From positions 419,833 through 483,832 of the forward strand of contig NZ_AUAX01000005.1 of assembly GCF_000428945.1 (NCBI RefSeq): a DNA stretch of 64,000 nucleotides. The letters are read 5' to 3'. Source of the stretch: Hamadaea tsunoensis DSM 44101. Its GTDB lineage: Bacteria > Actinomycetota > Actinomycetes > Mycobacteriales > Micromonosporaceae. The notes below the pieces were generated by a model. It was not told the origin of the DNA. It searched no databases and worked only from the letters and a program-made list of their open reading frames with translations. Position 1 is the stretch's first letter. Every line of letters begins with the position of its first letter. Made by a program: the position numbers and the translations under genes. Positions 53,962 to 63,200 of this stretch are shown here, one piece after another.

Positions 53962-56565
53962 GTGGCCACTACCGCGCTCGGCTGGCCGTTCGTGGGCCGC
54001 CATGGGGAACTGGAACAGTTCGGCGACGCGCTGCGCGACCGGCGGCTGGACGCGTTGCTGCTGACCGGTGAGGCGGGCGTCGGCAAGAGCCGGCTGGCGC
54101 AGGAGTGCCTGGCATTCGCCGAGGCCGCCGGCCACGCCACCGTACGCGTGACGGCGACCGCGAGCGCCGGGGCGGTCCCGCTGTCGGCGCTGGCTCCGCT
54201 GCTGCCCGACGACGCCGACTTCGCCGACCCCTACGCCCTGTTCGAGGCGGTACGCCGTCGCCTGCCGGTCGGCGAGGAGGGCCGCCGGGTCGTCCTGGCG
54301 GTGGACGACATCGACCTGCTGGACTCGGTCTCCCTGGCGCTGCTGTCCTTCCTGCTGGCCGACGGCTCGGTGTTCGTGGTGGCGACCCAGCGGCACGAGC
54401 GGCTGATGCCGGACGCGATCGATTCCCGCTGGCGCGACGGCCGGGCGGTCCGCGTGAACCTCGAACGCCTGACCCGCCGCAGTGTGGAAACGTTGCTGCA
54501 CTTCGCTTTGGGCCGTCCCGTCGCGGCGGCGGCCGTGCAGGCGCTCTGGGAGTCGAGTCAGGGCAACGTGCTCTACCTGCGGGAGCTGGTCCTCGCGGGG
54601 CAGCAGGACGGGTCGCTTGTGGACGACGGCGAGGTCTGGCGGCTGACCCGGATGCCGTCGAACAGCGCCGGGCTGACCGAACTCGTCGAGCGCCGGCTGG
54701 GCAGCCTGACCGCCGAGCACCGGGCGGCCCTCGAACTGCTGGCCCTCTGCGCGCCGCTGGCCGTCGAGGACGTGCTCGCGTACGCGAGTGTCGCGACGCT
54801 CACCGAGCTGGAGGCGCAGGGCCTCATCGTGGTACGCGCGGACGGGCGGCGGCAGGAGATCCAGCTCGCGCATCCGCTGCACGCCCAGACCCTCCAGCAG
54901 TCCGTGCCGCGGCTGCGGGCCCGGTCGATGCTGCTGGCCCAGGCCGAACGGATCGAGGCGCACGGTGCCCGGCGGCGCGGCGATCCGCTCCGGCTCGCGT
55001 CGTGGCGCCTGGACGCGAGCGGCACGGCCGACCCCGATCTGCTGCTGCGGGCCGCCCGGCTGGCCCGGTTCACGCACGACCTGCCGCGTACCGAGCGGTT
55101 GGCCGAGGCGGTGCTGCGCAACGGGCCGCACCCGGAGGCGGGCCTCCTGCTCGCCGAGGCCCTCCACGAGCAGGCGCGCTTCGCCGAGGCGGAGGCCGTC
55201 CTCGCGGAGGCGGGCGGTCCCGGCGCGCCCGTGCCGCTGGCCCTGTCCCGGGCGATGAACCTGCTGTTCGGGCTGGGCGACGCCGGGGCCGCCCGCGCCG
55301 CGCTGGCCGGGGTCGCCGAGGAGACCGCCGGTCTGCGCGCCGTGCGGGCACTGGTGGCCAACGCGATCGAGGGACCGATCGCCGTGGCCGACTTTCCCGG
55401 CACCGCTCCGGACGGCGAGTCCGCCGAGACGCAGGTGCTCTGGCACCGGGCCAGCGCCGCCATACTGGCCGACTCCGGCCGGGTGGTGGCGGCCGAGGCC
55501 GCGGCCGAGCAGGGATTCCGGCTGCATCTGTCGACCGAGGACAGGACCGTCATCTCGCACCCGGCGACCCACCTGCTCACCCTGGCCGACGCGCTGCTGC
55601 GCCAGGGCCGGCTCGACGACGCCGAACTGGCCGCCACGCGCGGCATGGACCTCACCGTCACCGACGGAGTCGAGGCGCTGATCTGCTGGTTCCCCGGCCG
55701 GCTGGGCGCGGTCGCGCTCGCCCGCGGCCGGGTCACCACCGCCGAGCGCTTCTTCCGCGAGACCCTCGCCCACGCCCGCGCCACCAGCCTGCGCAGCGCG
55801 ATGCCCATGGCGCTGTCGGGACTCGTGCGCGCGCTCGCCGTCCGCAACGCCCTCGACCCCGAGGACCCGCTGCTCGCCGAGCTGATCGCGCTGGCCGGGC
55901 ACATCACCTTCAGCGCCGAGCCGCAGCGTGCGATCGCCTGGGCGCACGCCGCCGGGGGGCGGCACACCCAGGCCCGCGAGACCCTGCGGACGGCCGCCGC
56001 CGAGTGCGCGCGCCGCGGCCGCCTCAACGCCGCGACCGACCTGCTGCACGACGCCCTGCGTCTCGGCGACGACGTCAGCGCCGAGCTGATCGCCGCCTGC
56101 GCCCAGGTTCAAGGGCCACTGGCGGGTGTACGCGCGGAGCACGCCGTCGCGGTCGCCGCCCGGGACGCGGACGGGCTGGCCGCCGCGGGCCGCCGGTTCG
56201 CCGAGCTGGGCGCCGATCTGATCGCGGCCGAGGTGCTGACCGTCGCGGCCGCGTCCTATGAGGACGATGGGCGGCGCAGATCCGCCACCGCCTGCGCCGC
56301 CGAGGCCGACGAGCTGCTCCGCCGCTGCCAGGGCGCGACGACGCCGGGCCTGATCGCGGCCGGTGGGCGTACGCCGCTGTCGGGCCGGGAACGGGAGATC
56401 GCCGATCTGGTGCTGCGCGGGCTCACCAGCAAGCAGATCGCCGAGCAGCTGTTCCTGTCGGTGCGTACGGTGAGCAACCATCTGCAGAACATCTACACGA
56501 AACTGGGCGTCACGAGCCGGGCCGAACTGTCGGGCATCGTCGGACGAAGGGAAGCGGCGTCATGA
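53962..56565 (+). CDS. Large LuxR-family (LAL-type) ATP-binding regulator
   Basis: 867 residues. An N-terminal P-loop (G-E-A-G-V-G-K-S, 36-43) and Walker B (V-V-L-A-V-D-D-I-D, 110-118) form a STAND-type ATPase, then a long helical repeat region (about 250-790), then a LuxR HTH (about 805-862, L-S-G-R-E-R-E-I-A-D-L-V and S-K-Q-I-A-E-Q-L-F-L-S). GGGGGAGG precedes the GTG. Its stop overlaps the start of a haemoglobin gene, which suggests a haem-based gas signal or a shared stress role. Confidence 0.9.
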   Translation: MATTALGWPFVGRHGELEQFGDALRDRRLDALLLTGEAGVGKSRLAQECLAFAEAAGHATVRVTATASAGAVPLSALAPLLPDDADFADPYALFEAVRRRLPVGEEGRRVVLAVDDIDLLDSVSLALLSFLLADGSVFVVATQRHERLMPDAIDSRWRDGRAVRVNLERLTRRSVETLLHFALGRPVAAAAVQALWESSQGNVLYLRELVLAGQQDGSLVDDGEVWRLTRMPSNSAGLTELVERRLGSLTAEHRAALELLALCAPLAVEDVLAYASVATLTELEAQGLIVVRADGRRQEIQLAHPLHAQTLQQSVPRLRARSMLLAQAERIEAHGARRRGDPLRLASWRLDASGTADPDLLLRAARLARFTHDLPRTERLAEAVLRNGPHPEAGLLLAEALHEQARFAEAEAVLAEAGGPGAPVPLALSRAMNLLFGLGDAGAARAALAGVAEETAGLRAVRALVANAIEGPIAVADFPGTAPDGESAETQVLWHRASAAILADSGRVVAAEAAAEQGFRLHLSTEDRTVISHPATHLLTLADALLRQGRLDDAELAATRGMDLTVTDGVEALICWFPGRLGAVALARGRVTTAERFFRETLAHARATSLRSAMPMALSGLVRALAVRNALDPEDPLLAELIALAGHITFSAEPQRAIAWAHAAGGRHTQARETLRTAAAECARRGRLNAATDLLHDALRLGDDVSAELIAACAQVQGPLAGVRAEHAVAVAARDADGLAAAGRRFAELGADLIAAEVLTVAAASYEDDGRRRSATACAAEADELLRRCQGATTPGLIAAGGRTPLSGREREIADLVLRGLTSKQIAEQLFLSVRTVSNHLQNIYTKLGVTSRAELSGIVGRREAAS

Positions 56566-56972
56566 CCCCTGATCAGGTCGCGCTCGTACGCGGCACGATG
56601 CGGGCGGTCCACGCGCGCCGCGGCGAGCTGGCCGACGCCTTCTACGCCAACCTCTTCCGCGACGAGCCGGGGCTGCGGCCGATGTTCCCCGACGACCTGA
56701 GCACGCTGCAGGCGAAGTTCGTCGACGAGCTGGAGGTCATCGTCGGCGCGGTCGAGGACATCGGCACGTTCCTGCGCCGGGCCGGGCATCTCGGCGGGCG
56801 GCACGTCGGCTACGGCGTGCGTACCGAGCACTACCGGGTGGCCGGGGACGCGCTGGTGGGAGCCTTCGAGCAGCTGCTGGCGGCCGAGTGGACGCCCGCG
56901 CACGAGGTCGCCTGGCGCGGCGCGTACGACATGGTGGCCGAGGCGATGATGATGCGGGCGGCCGGTATCTAG
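56562..56972 (+). CDS. Single-domain bacterial haemoglobin
   Basis: 136 residues, a full globin of the Vitreoscilla/flavohaemoglobin type without reductase domain. Key residues are visible: Tyr28 (B10) in A-F-Y-A-N-L-F, Phe42 (CD1) in P-M-F-P, Gln50 (E7), and proximal His81 (F8) in G-G-R-H-V-G-Y-G-V. This set suits O2 binding and NO dioxygenation or O2 sensing. It overlaps the LuxR gene by ATGA and shares a CTAG stop with the convergent marR. Confidence 0.9.
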   Translation: MTPDQVALVRGTMRAVHARRGELADAFYANLFRDEPGLRPMFPDDLSTLQAKFVDELEVIVGAVEDIGTFLRRAGHLGGRHVGYGVRTEHYRVAGDALVGAFEQLLAAEWTPAHEVAWRGAYDMVAEAMMMRAAGI

Positions 56973-57442
56973 CGTTCCACCGGGGGCGTCGCGTCGGGCG
57001 CCTCGCGGCAGGCGCCGGCCACACCGACGAGCCAGGTCCGGATCATCGCTTGCTGCTCGGGGCTGAAGTCCGCCTCGACCTCCGCCTCCCGCCGGGAGAC
57101 CGCCACCTTCGCCTCGTCCAGCCGCTTGCGGCCGGGCCCGGTGAGGAACAGCTGATGCGTACGCCGGTCGTTCGGGTGCGGCCGCCGTTCGATGAGCCCG
57201 TCGCGTTCGAGGTTGGCCAGCATCTCGTTGGCGGACTGCCGGGTGGTGGCGACGATCCGGGCCACGTCCGAGTTCGACTGGCCGGGGTCGTCGGCGAGGA
57301 TCATGAGCGTCGCGTACTGCGGTGTCGACAGCCCGTACGCCTTGAGCTCGGCGTTCAGGGCCGCCCGCAGGGCCAGCCACGTCTTGCGGACGAGGAACGC
57401 CAGGGAGCCGGATTCGTCGTACGTACCCATGGCGTCCATCAT
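56969..57442 (-). CDS. MarR-family regulator of the divergent MFS exporter
   Basis: 157 residues. The winged helix spans about 35-110: S-N-S-D-V-A-R-I-V-A-T-T-R-Q-S-A-N-E-M and H-P-N-D-R-R-T-H-Q-L-F-L-T. It probably represses itself and the MFS gene via the two mirror sites at 57456-57507. Possible starts are ATG 57442, 57439 and 57430; the first two are best placed relative to a GGGGG run. Confidence 0.87.
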   Translation of the reverse strand: MMDAMGTYDESGSLAFLVRKTWLALRAALNAELKAYGLSTPQYATLMILADDPGQSNSDVARIVATTRQSANEMLANLERDGLIERRPHPNDRRTHQLFLTGPGRKRLDEAKVAVSRREAEVEADFSPEQQAMIRTWLVGVAGACREAPDATPPVER

Positions 57443-57455
57443 GCGGCCCCCGTGA

Positions 57456-57507
57456 TTGACAGGTACCTGACAATCTGCCACGCTGAAGCTTGTCAGGTAC
57501 CTGTCAA
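57456..57507. promoter_or_regulatory. Pair of mirror-image MarR operators
   Basis: TTGACAGGTACCTGACAA (57456-57473) and TTGTCAGGTACCTGTCAA (57490-57507) are exact reverse complements of each other. Each is also a near-palindrome around CAGGTACCTG. Centres are 34 bases apart, and they fill the gap between marR and the MFS gene. Confidence 0.9.
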
Positions 57508-57539
57508 CCTTACCCGCCTGATCACCGTGAGGGTCTGTG

Positions 57540-59051
57540 ATGTCCCGAACCCGTCGACGCCTCGTACTCGGCGTCCTCGTCGTCTCCCAACTCCTGATCT
57601 GGATCGACAACACCATCCTGGGCAACGCCCTGGAGACCCTGGCCGACCCCGTACGCGGCCTCGGCGCCACCCCGGCCGAACTGCAATGGGCGGTGGGCGC
57701 GTACACGCTGGTGTTCGCGACGCTCATGTTCACCGCCGGGGCGCTCGGCGACCGGTTCGGCCACCGCCGCGTACTGCTCGCCGGGCTGGCCGTCTTCGGT
57801 GCCGCCTCCTGCTGGGCCGCGTACGCGCACAGCCCGGCCGAGCTCGTCGCGGCGCGCTCGGTGATGGGGGCGGGCAGCGCCATGATCATGCCCGCCACCA
57901 TGGCCGCGGTCGCCTGGACCTTCCCCGGCGCGGAGCGGGCCGGGGCGTTCGCCGCCTTCTCCTCGGCCGCCGGGCTCGGGGTGGCCGCCGGGCCGGTCCT
58001 GTCCGGCGCCCTGCTCGGCTCGTTCTGGTGGGGGTCGGTGTTCCTCGTCAACGCCCCGATCGTCCTCTTCGGACTGATCGGCATCGGGCTGCTGGTGCCG
58101 GAGTTCCGCGTACCGGCGGCGCGGCGGCTCGACCTGATCGGGCTCGTGCTGTCCGTCTCCGGTCTGGGGCTGCTCGCGTACTCGCTGATCAGAGCGGGAC
58201 AACTGGCGGCCTGGACGGGCGCCGAGGTCTGGGGGACGGGCCTGGCCGGGCTGGCCCTGCTGGGCTTGTTCGTGCTGGTGGAACTGCGCAAGGCGACGCC
58301 GAGCTTCGACCCGCGGCTGCTCGCGGGGCGGGTGTTCGGCGGCGGCACCGCGGCGCAGGCGCTGCTGTTCCTGGCGATGACCGCGATCTCGTTCGTCTCG
58401 GTCTTCTACCTCCAGGGTGCGCGCGGCTACACGCCGCTGCAGGCCGGACTGCTCGGGCTGCCGGGCGCGGCCGGCGTGATGATCGGTGCCCCGATCGCGA
58501 ACGTCCTCGTCCGCCGGTACGCCGCCCGCGTCGTCACCTCGGTCGCGCTGGGCGTGACCGGGCTGGTGATGGCGCTGTGGTCGCTCGTGGACACGTCGAC
58601 GCCGATCGCCTGGCTGGAGATCATGATGCTGGTGCAGGGCCTCGGCATCGGCATGGTGATCGCCCCGGTGACCACCGTCGTCCTCGGTACGCTGCCCCTC
58701 GACCGGATGGGGGCGGGCTCGGCCGTCAGCAACACCGTCCGCCAGACGGGCAGCGTACTCGGCATCGCGCTGGTCGGCACGGTGATGTCCATTGTGTACC
58801 GGCACGCGATGGCGGCCTGGCCCGAGGCGGCCCGGGTGTCCGCCGAGCACGCCCGGCACCTGGCCGCCGTGACGCACGACTCGGGCCTGCTGGCCGCGGC
58901 GGACGCGGCGTTCCTGCGCTCGTACCACGTCGCGGCGCTCTGGACCGCGGGCGCGGCCCTGGCCGGCGCGCTGCTGCTGGCCGTGGCGCTGAAACCGGCC
59001 CCGGCACCGGCGGTCGTCGCCGCGGTCGAGGAGCCCGCAGCCGTCCACTGA
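57540..59051 (+). CDS. DHA2-type MFS exporter
   Basis: 503 residues, about 14 membrane segments. W-I-D-N-T-I-L-G-N-A-L (motif D1), G-A-L-G-D-R-F-G-H-R-R (motif A, near 72) and G-P-V-L-S-G (motif C) are present. It is a proton-driven exporter of an unknown drug or metabolite, under MarR control. ATG at 57540 has GAGGG 6 bases upstream; GTG at 57537 overlaps it. Confidence 0.9.
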   Translation: MSRTRRRLVLGVLVVSQLLIWIDNTILGNALETLADPVRGLGATPAELQWAVGAYTLVFATLMFTAGALGDRFGHRRVLLAGLAVFGAASCWAAYAHSPAELVAARSVMGAGSAMIMPATMAAVAWTFPGAERAGAFAAFSSAAGLGVAAGPVLSGALLGSFWWGSVFLVNAPIVLFGLIGIGLLVPEFRVPAARRLDLIGLVLSVSGLGLLAYSLIRAGQLAAWTGAEVWGTGLAGLALLGLFVLVELRKATPSFDPRLLAGRVFGGGTAAQALLFLAMTAISFVSVFYLQGARGYTPLQAGLLGLPGAAGVMIGAPIANVLVRRYAARVVTSVALGVTGLVMALWSLVDTSTPIAWLEIMMLVQGLGIGMVIAPVTTVVLGTLPLDRMGAGSAVSNTVRQTGSVLGIALVGTVMSIVYRHAMAAWPEAARVSAEHARHLAAVTHDSGLLAAADAAFLRSYHVAALWTAGAALAGALLLAVALKPAPAPAVVAAVEEPAAVH

Positions 59052-59099
59052 CGACGGTTCGGCCGGTCGCCCCCTGGTCGGCGGCCGGCCGTCAGCCGC

Positions 59100-59203
59100 G
59101 CGTCGGCGTCCACGGGGCGTCGGCGTCGACCGGGCGCCGGCATCGGCCCGGCGTCCGTCGTGCGTCGGCGTCGACCGGGCGTCGACCGGGCGTCGGCCAG
59201 GCG
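59100..59203. repeat. GC-rich degenerate tandem repeat
   Basis: Units built on GCGTCGGCGTCGACCGGG and its shorter form CGTCGACCGGG follow each other over about 100 bases between the MFS stop and the convergent phosphoesterase. The repeats are imperfect, of the kind produced by slippage; no gene is seen. Confidence 0.65.
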
Positions 59204-59971
59204 TCAGTCGGAGAAGATCTTGGTTTCGGCGTCGGCGATGATCTCGTCCGGAGTGGGCGGGGTCAGCAGGTAGCGGACGATGGTGTCCCCGCTCGGGTCC
59301 CCGGTCACCCGGCAGCGCTCGACCGCCTCGTCGACGTCGTACCGGGTCTGGCGCAGTTCCACGTCCGGCCCGAGCAGCGCCCAGTACGCCGTCCCCGGCT
59401 CGCCCGTGTGGTACGGCAGGCCGACGCTGCCCGGGTTGACGCTGCGCCGCCCGGCGACCATCCGGTCGAACTGCAGATGCGTGTGCCCGGTGACGAGAAC
59501 CTGCTCGTCGATGCCCTCGCACAGCTCCGCGAACCGGTCCGCCGGCGTCTGCGGAGTCACCAATTCGGTGTCCTTGCGGGGCGAGCCGTGGCAGAAGCGT
59601 ACGGGGCCGAGGCCCTCGATCTCGACCACGACCGAGAACGGGAACGTGGCCAGGAACTCCAGCGCCGCCGCCGAATGCCGCCCCGGCATCCACGAATCCC
59701 GCGGCCGGGTGTGCTCCCGCTCGCCGGAAGCCAGTTCGAGGACGGCCCGGTCGGCGTTCCCGCGTACGCACACCGCCTTGCGGCCGAGGTCCTGGATGAT
59801 GTCGACGGTCGTCTGCGGCTCCGGCCCCCAGGTCACGTCGCCGGGGAACACGACGAGGTCGACCCCGACCGCCGCCACGTCGGTGAGCACCGCGAGCAGT
59901 GCCGGGACATTGCCGTGCACGTCCGCCAGAGCGGCGACGCGCCGGACGGGACCAAGTCGGGTGGTCGTCAC
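59204..59971 (-). CDS. Cytosolic metallophosphoesterase (YfcE/diadenosine phosphatase-like)
   Basis: 255 residues. All calcineurin-type metal blocks are present: A-D-V-H-G-N (18-23), F-P-G-D-V (about 42), V-R-G-N-A-D-R (about 69), F-C-H-G-S-P (about 126) and T-G-H-T-H (about 160). There is no signal peptide. Members hydrolyse phosphodiesters or nucleotides; the exact substrate is unknown. It is divergent from the GH3 gene with a family A hairpin between. Confidence 0.87.
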   Translation of the reverse strand: MTTTRLGPVRRVAALADVHGNVPALLAVLTDVAAVGVDLVVFPGDVTWGPEPQTTVDIIQDLGRKAVCVRGNADRAVLELASGEREHTRPRDSWMPGRHSAAALEFLATFPFSVVVEIEGLGPVRFCHGSPRKDTELVTPQTPADRFAELCEGIDEQVLVTGHTHLQFDRMVAGRRSVNPGSVGLPYHTGEPGTAYWALLGPDVELRQTRYDVDEAVERCRVTGDPSGDTIVRYLLTPPTPDEIIADAETKIFSD

Positions 59972-60041
59972 ACGCCGATTCTGTCACCCCGCCGCCGCCC
60001 GCCCTATGAGCCGCCCCAAGACCCCGCTGGGTCGCCCCCAT

Positions 60042-60116
60042 GATCCGGTTTGGATCAGGGAAATCACCCGAATCTTGGGCCTTGATTCGGGTGATTTCCC
60101 TGATCCAAACCGGATC
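60042..60116. repeat. Dispersed palindromic repeat, family A copy 4 (perfect 33-bp arms)
   Basis: Arms 60042-60074 and 60084-60116 are perfectly complementary over 33 bases with a 9-base loop TTGGGCCTT. Here the outer arm reads GATCCGG on the left and CCGGATC on the right, while copy 3 has GATCCCG and CGGGATC: both sides changed together, so pairing is kept. It lies between divergent genes, so it is not a simple terminator. Confidence 0.95.
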
Positions 60117-60180
60117 TCGGCGGTCCTGGAGGGCGGACGGGGGTTGACGAATTCAATGATTTCCATGACCCTGTCCGGTG

Positions 60181-60194
60181 GGAGAGCGCTCTCC
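60181..60194. promoter_or_regulatory. LacI-type operator upstream of the GH3 gene
   Basis: GGAGAGCGCTCTCC is a perfect 14-bp palindrome of the GAGCGCTC type used by LacI-family regulators of actinobacterial glycosidase genes (CebR-like). TTGACG at 60144-60149 could be the -35 box. The regulator is not in the window. Confidence 0.7.
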
Positions 60195-60241
60195 AACCGG
60201 CCCGCCCCGGCCGGTTGCCCGCCCACCCACAGGAGTCGCCC

Positions 60242-63200
60242 ATGTCCTCCAGAACCCATCACCTACCCCGGCGATTGCTCCCCGCCGTGGTCATCGCGTC
60301 CGTCCTCACGCTGGTGGCGTACGTCGTCGTCGCCGTGGGGGCGGCGCACGCGGCCGGCCCGCTGATCTCACAGGGCAAGACGGCCACCGCCTCGTCCGTC
60401 GAGAACGGCGGCGCCCCGGCCGTGAACGCGGTCGACGGCAACGACGGCACGCGCTGGTCGAGCGCCTTCGCCGACCCGCAGTGGCTGCAGGTCGACCTCG
60501 GCGCCGCGGCCGCGATCGACCAGGTCGTCCTGCAGTGGGAGACCGCGTACGCGACCGCGTACCAGATCCAGACGTCGAACGACGGCACGAACTGGACGAA
60601 CATCTACTCGACCACCACCAGCACCGGCGGCACGCAGACCTTGAACATCGCCGGCAACGGCCGCTACGTGCGCATGTACGGCACGGCCCGGGCCACGCAG
60701 TGGGGCTACTCGCTGTGGGAGTTCAAGATCTACGGGACCATCGGCGGCACCAACCCGTCGCCGTCGGCCTCGCCCTCGCCGTCCGGCTCGACGCAGCCTC
60801 CGTCGGATACGCCGATCTCGCAGTACAAGCAGGTCACGGCGTCCTCCTGGGAGGGTGGCAACGCGCCGGCGGCCGCCCTCGACGGGCGTACGAACACCCG
60901 CTGGTCGAGTCAGTTCACCGATCCGCAGTGGATGATCGTCGACCTCGGCGGGCCGGCGACGTTCAGCAAGATCGTGCTCAACTGGGAGAACGCGTACGGG
61001 ACGGGTTATCACATCGACGCCTCGACCGACGGCGTCGCCTGGAACACGATCTACACGACGACGACCGGGCACGGCGGCATCGAGACGCTGAACGTGAACG
61101 GCAGCGGCCGCTACGTACGCTTCTACGGCACGGCCCGGGCCACCGGCTACGGGTACTCGCTGTGGGAGTTCCAGGTGTTCGGCAACGTCGACAGCTCGGT
61201 CGTCACCCCGCCGCTGCTGTCCGGTCCGACCAAGGCGCCCGCCACCACCGGGCAGTTCGCGCTCTCGGCGCCGGCCGACAACGCGATGGTCACCAACACC
61301 CGGCGCCCGGTGTTCTCCTGGGCCGCCGTCGGCGGCGCGACCAAATACCAGGTCTGGCTGAACGTCAGCCGCACCGACTACGACTTCACCCAGTCGGGCA
61401 GCCTGCTCGACCTCTACACCAAGGTCGCCGAGGTGACCGGGACGAGCTACACGCCGACCTGGGACATCTCCGATCGCTGGACCTACAAGTGGTACGTCAC
61501 CGCGGTCCTCGGCTCCGGCACGAGCACCTCGAACATCCGCAGGTTCAGCCTCTACGTGCCGGTCGTCGAGACCGTCGCGGACGGGGTGAACATCATCAAC
61601 GGCATGCGGGACGCCAACAAGGACGGCACCATCGAGCCGTACGAGGACTGGCACAACCCCATCGACACCCGCGTGAACGACCTGCTCGGCCGGATGACGG
61701 CGGACGAGAAGGCGTACCAGATGTTCTACAACGCCCAGACGTACCCGCAGGCGGGCTGGCACTTCGGCCCGGCCGAGGCAGCCGACCTGAACAACTTCCT
61801 GCTGGCGAACTCCGCCAGCCGGCTCGGCATCCCGTTCGTCTCGGCGGGCGACACGATCCACGGCTACAAGACGACCTGGCCGACCCAGAGCGCGCTCGCG
61901 GCCGGCAAGGACTACGCCCTGGACTACAAGCTCGGCGACATGCAGCGCAAGGAAGAACTCGAGGTCGGTACGCGCGGCGTCCTCGGACCGCTGGCGGAGG
62001 TCGGCACGAAGGTGCTCTACCCCCGCATCCAGGAAGGCAACGGCGAGAACGCCGACGTCGCCGCCGCACAGGTCCGGGCGCTGGTCTCCGGTCTGCAGGG
62101 CGGCCCGGAGCTCAACCCGAAGTCGGTGCTGGCCACGGTCAAGCACTGGCCCGGCGAGGGGGCCGGCGGCGAAGCGGGCATCACCTACGACGCCGTGACG
62201 ATCAAGTACCACATGATCCCGTTCCGGGCCGCGATGGACGCCGGCGCGGTCAACATCATGCCCGGGTACGCCGGCAGCTCCTTCCTCGATCCGGGCGGCC
62301 CCGGTGCCGGCAACAGCGCGCCGATCCTCGCGTACCTGCGCAACAACCTCGGGTACACCGGCATGATCACGACCGACTGGCTGCCCTCGGGCGACCCGTG
62401 GATCAGCGCGGCCAAGGCGGGCTCCGACGTGATGGGCGGCGCCGACCCGGGCGCGGCCGGCTTCACCATCGCGCAGTTCACGGCGGCCGTACCGGCAGCC
62501 CGGATCGACGACGCGGTCAAGCGGATCCTGAACCTCAAGTTCCGTCTCGGCGTGTTCGAGAACCCCTACGGCGACCCGGTCAACGGTCCCTACCGCTTCC
62601 ACCAGCCCGCGTACGCGCAGCTGGTGAACCAGGCGGAACGGGAGTCGCTGACCCTGCTCAAGAACAACGGTGTCCTCCCACTGCGGCTGAACGCCGGCGA
62701 CAACATGATCGTGGCCGGTCCGCGGGCGACCGACCCGCTGTCGTGCTGCATCTGGACGAGCTACTTCCACCAGGAGTACGGCTCGCTGGACATCCTCGAC
62801 GGAATCAAGGCGAGGGCGGCCACCGCCGGAGTGAACGTCTACTCCGACAGCGGCCCGAACCCGAAGGTCGCGATCGTGGCCGTCGGCGAACCGTCCTACA
62901 CGCACGCCACCTCCTGGGTGAAAGAGCAGCCCTACCTGCCGGCCGACCAGCTGGCCATCATCCAGAACCTGCACAACCAGGGCATCAAAGTCGTCGTCGC
63001 CCTGACGATGGCCCGCCCGTACGTGATCACCGAATGGAACGACATCGCCGACGCCATCGTGGTCAACTACCGCGGCGGCGAGGAGCTCGGCCCGGCCCTG
63101 GCCAGCCTGCTCTTCGGCGACTACACGCCGCGCGGCCACCTGCCCTGGCAGCTGCCGCGCAACCTCAGCGACGTGCTGAAGCCGGGCGGCACCGACGTCC

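Noticed and set aside
57522..60041. An 839-codon minus-strand frame over the MFS and phosphoesterase genes
   Set aside because: Composition is Arg/Gly/His-rich without motifs, and the MFS and phosphoesterase frames are both well supported.
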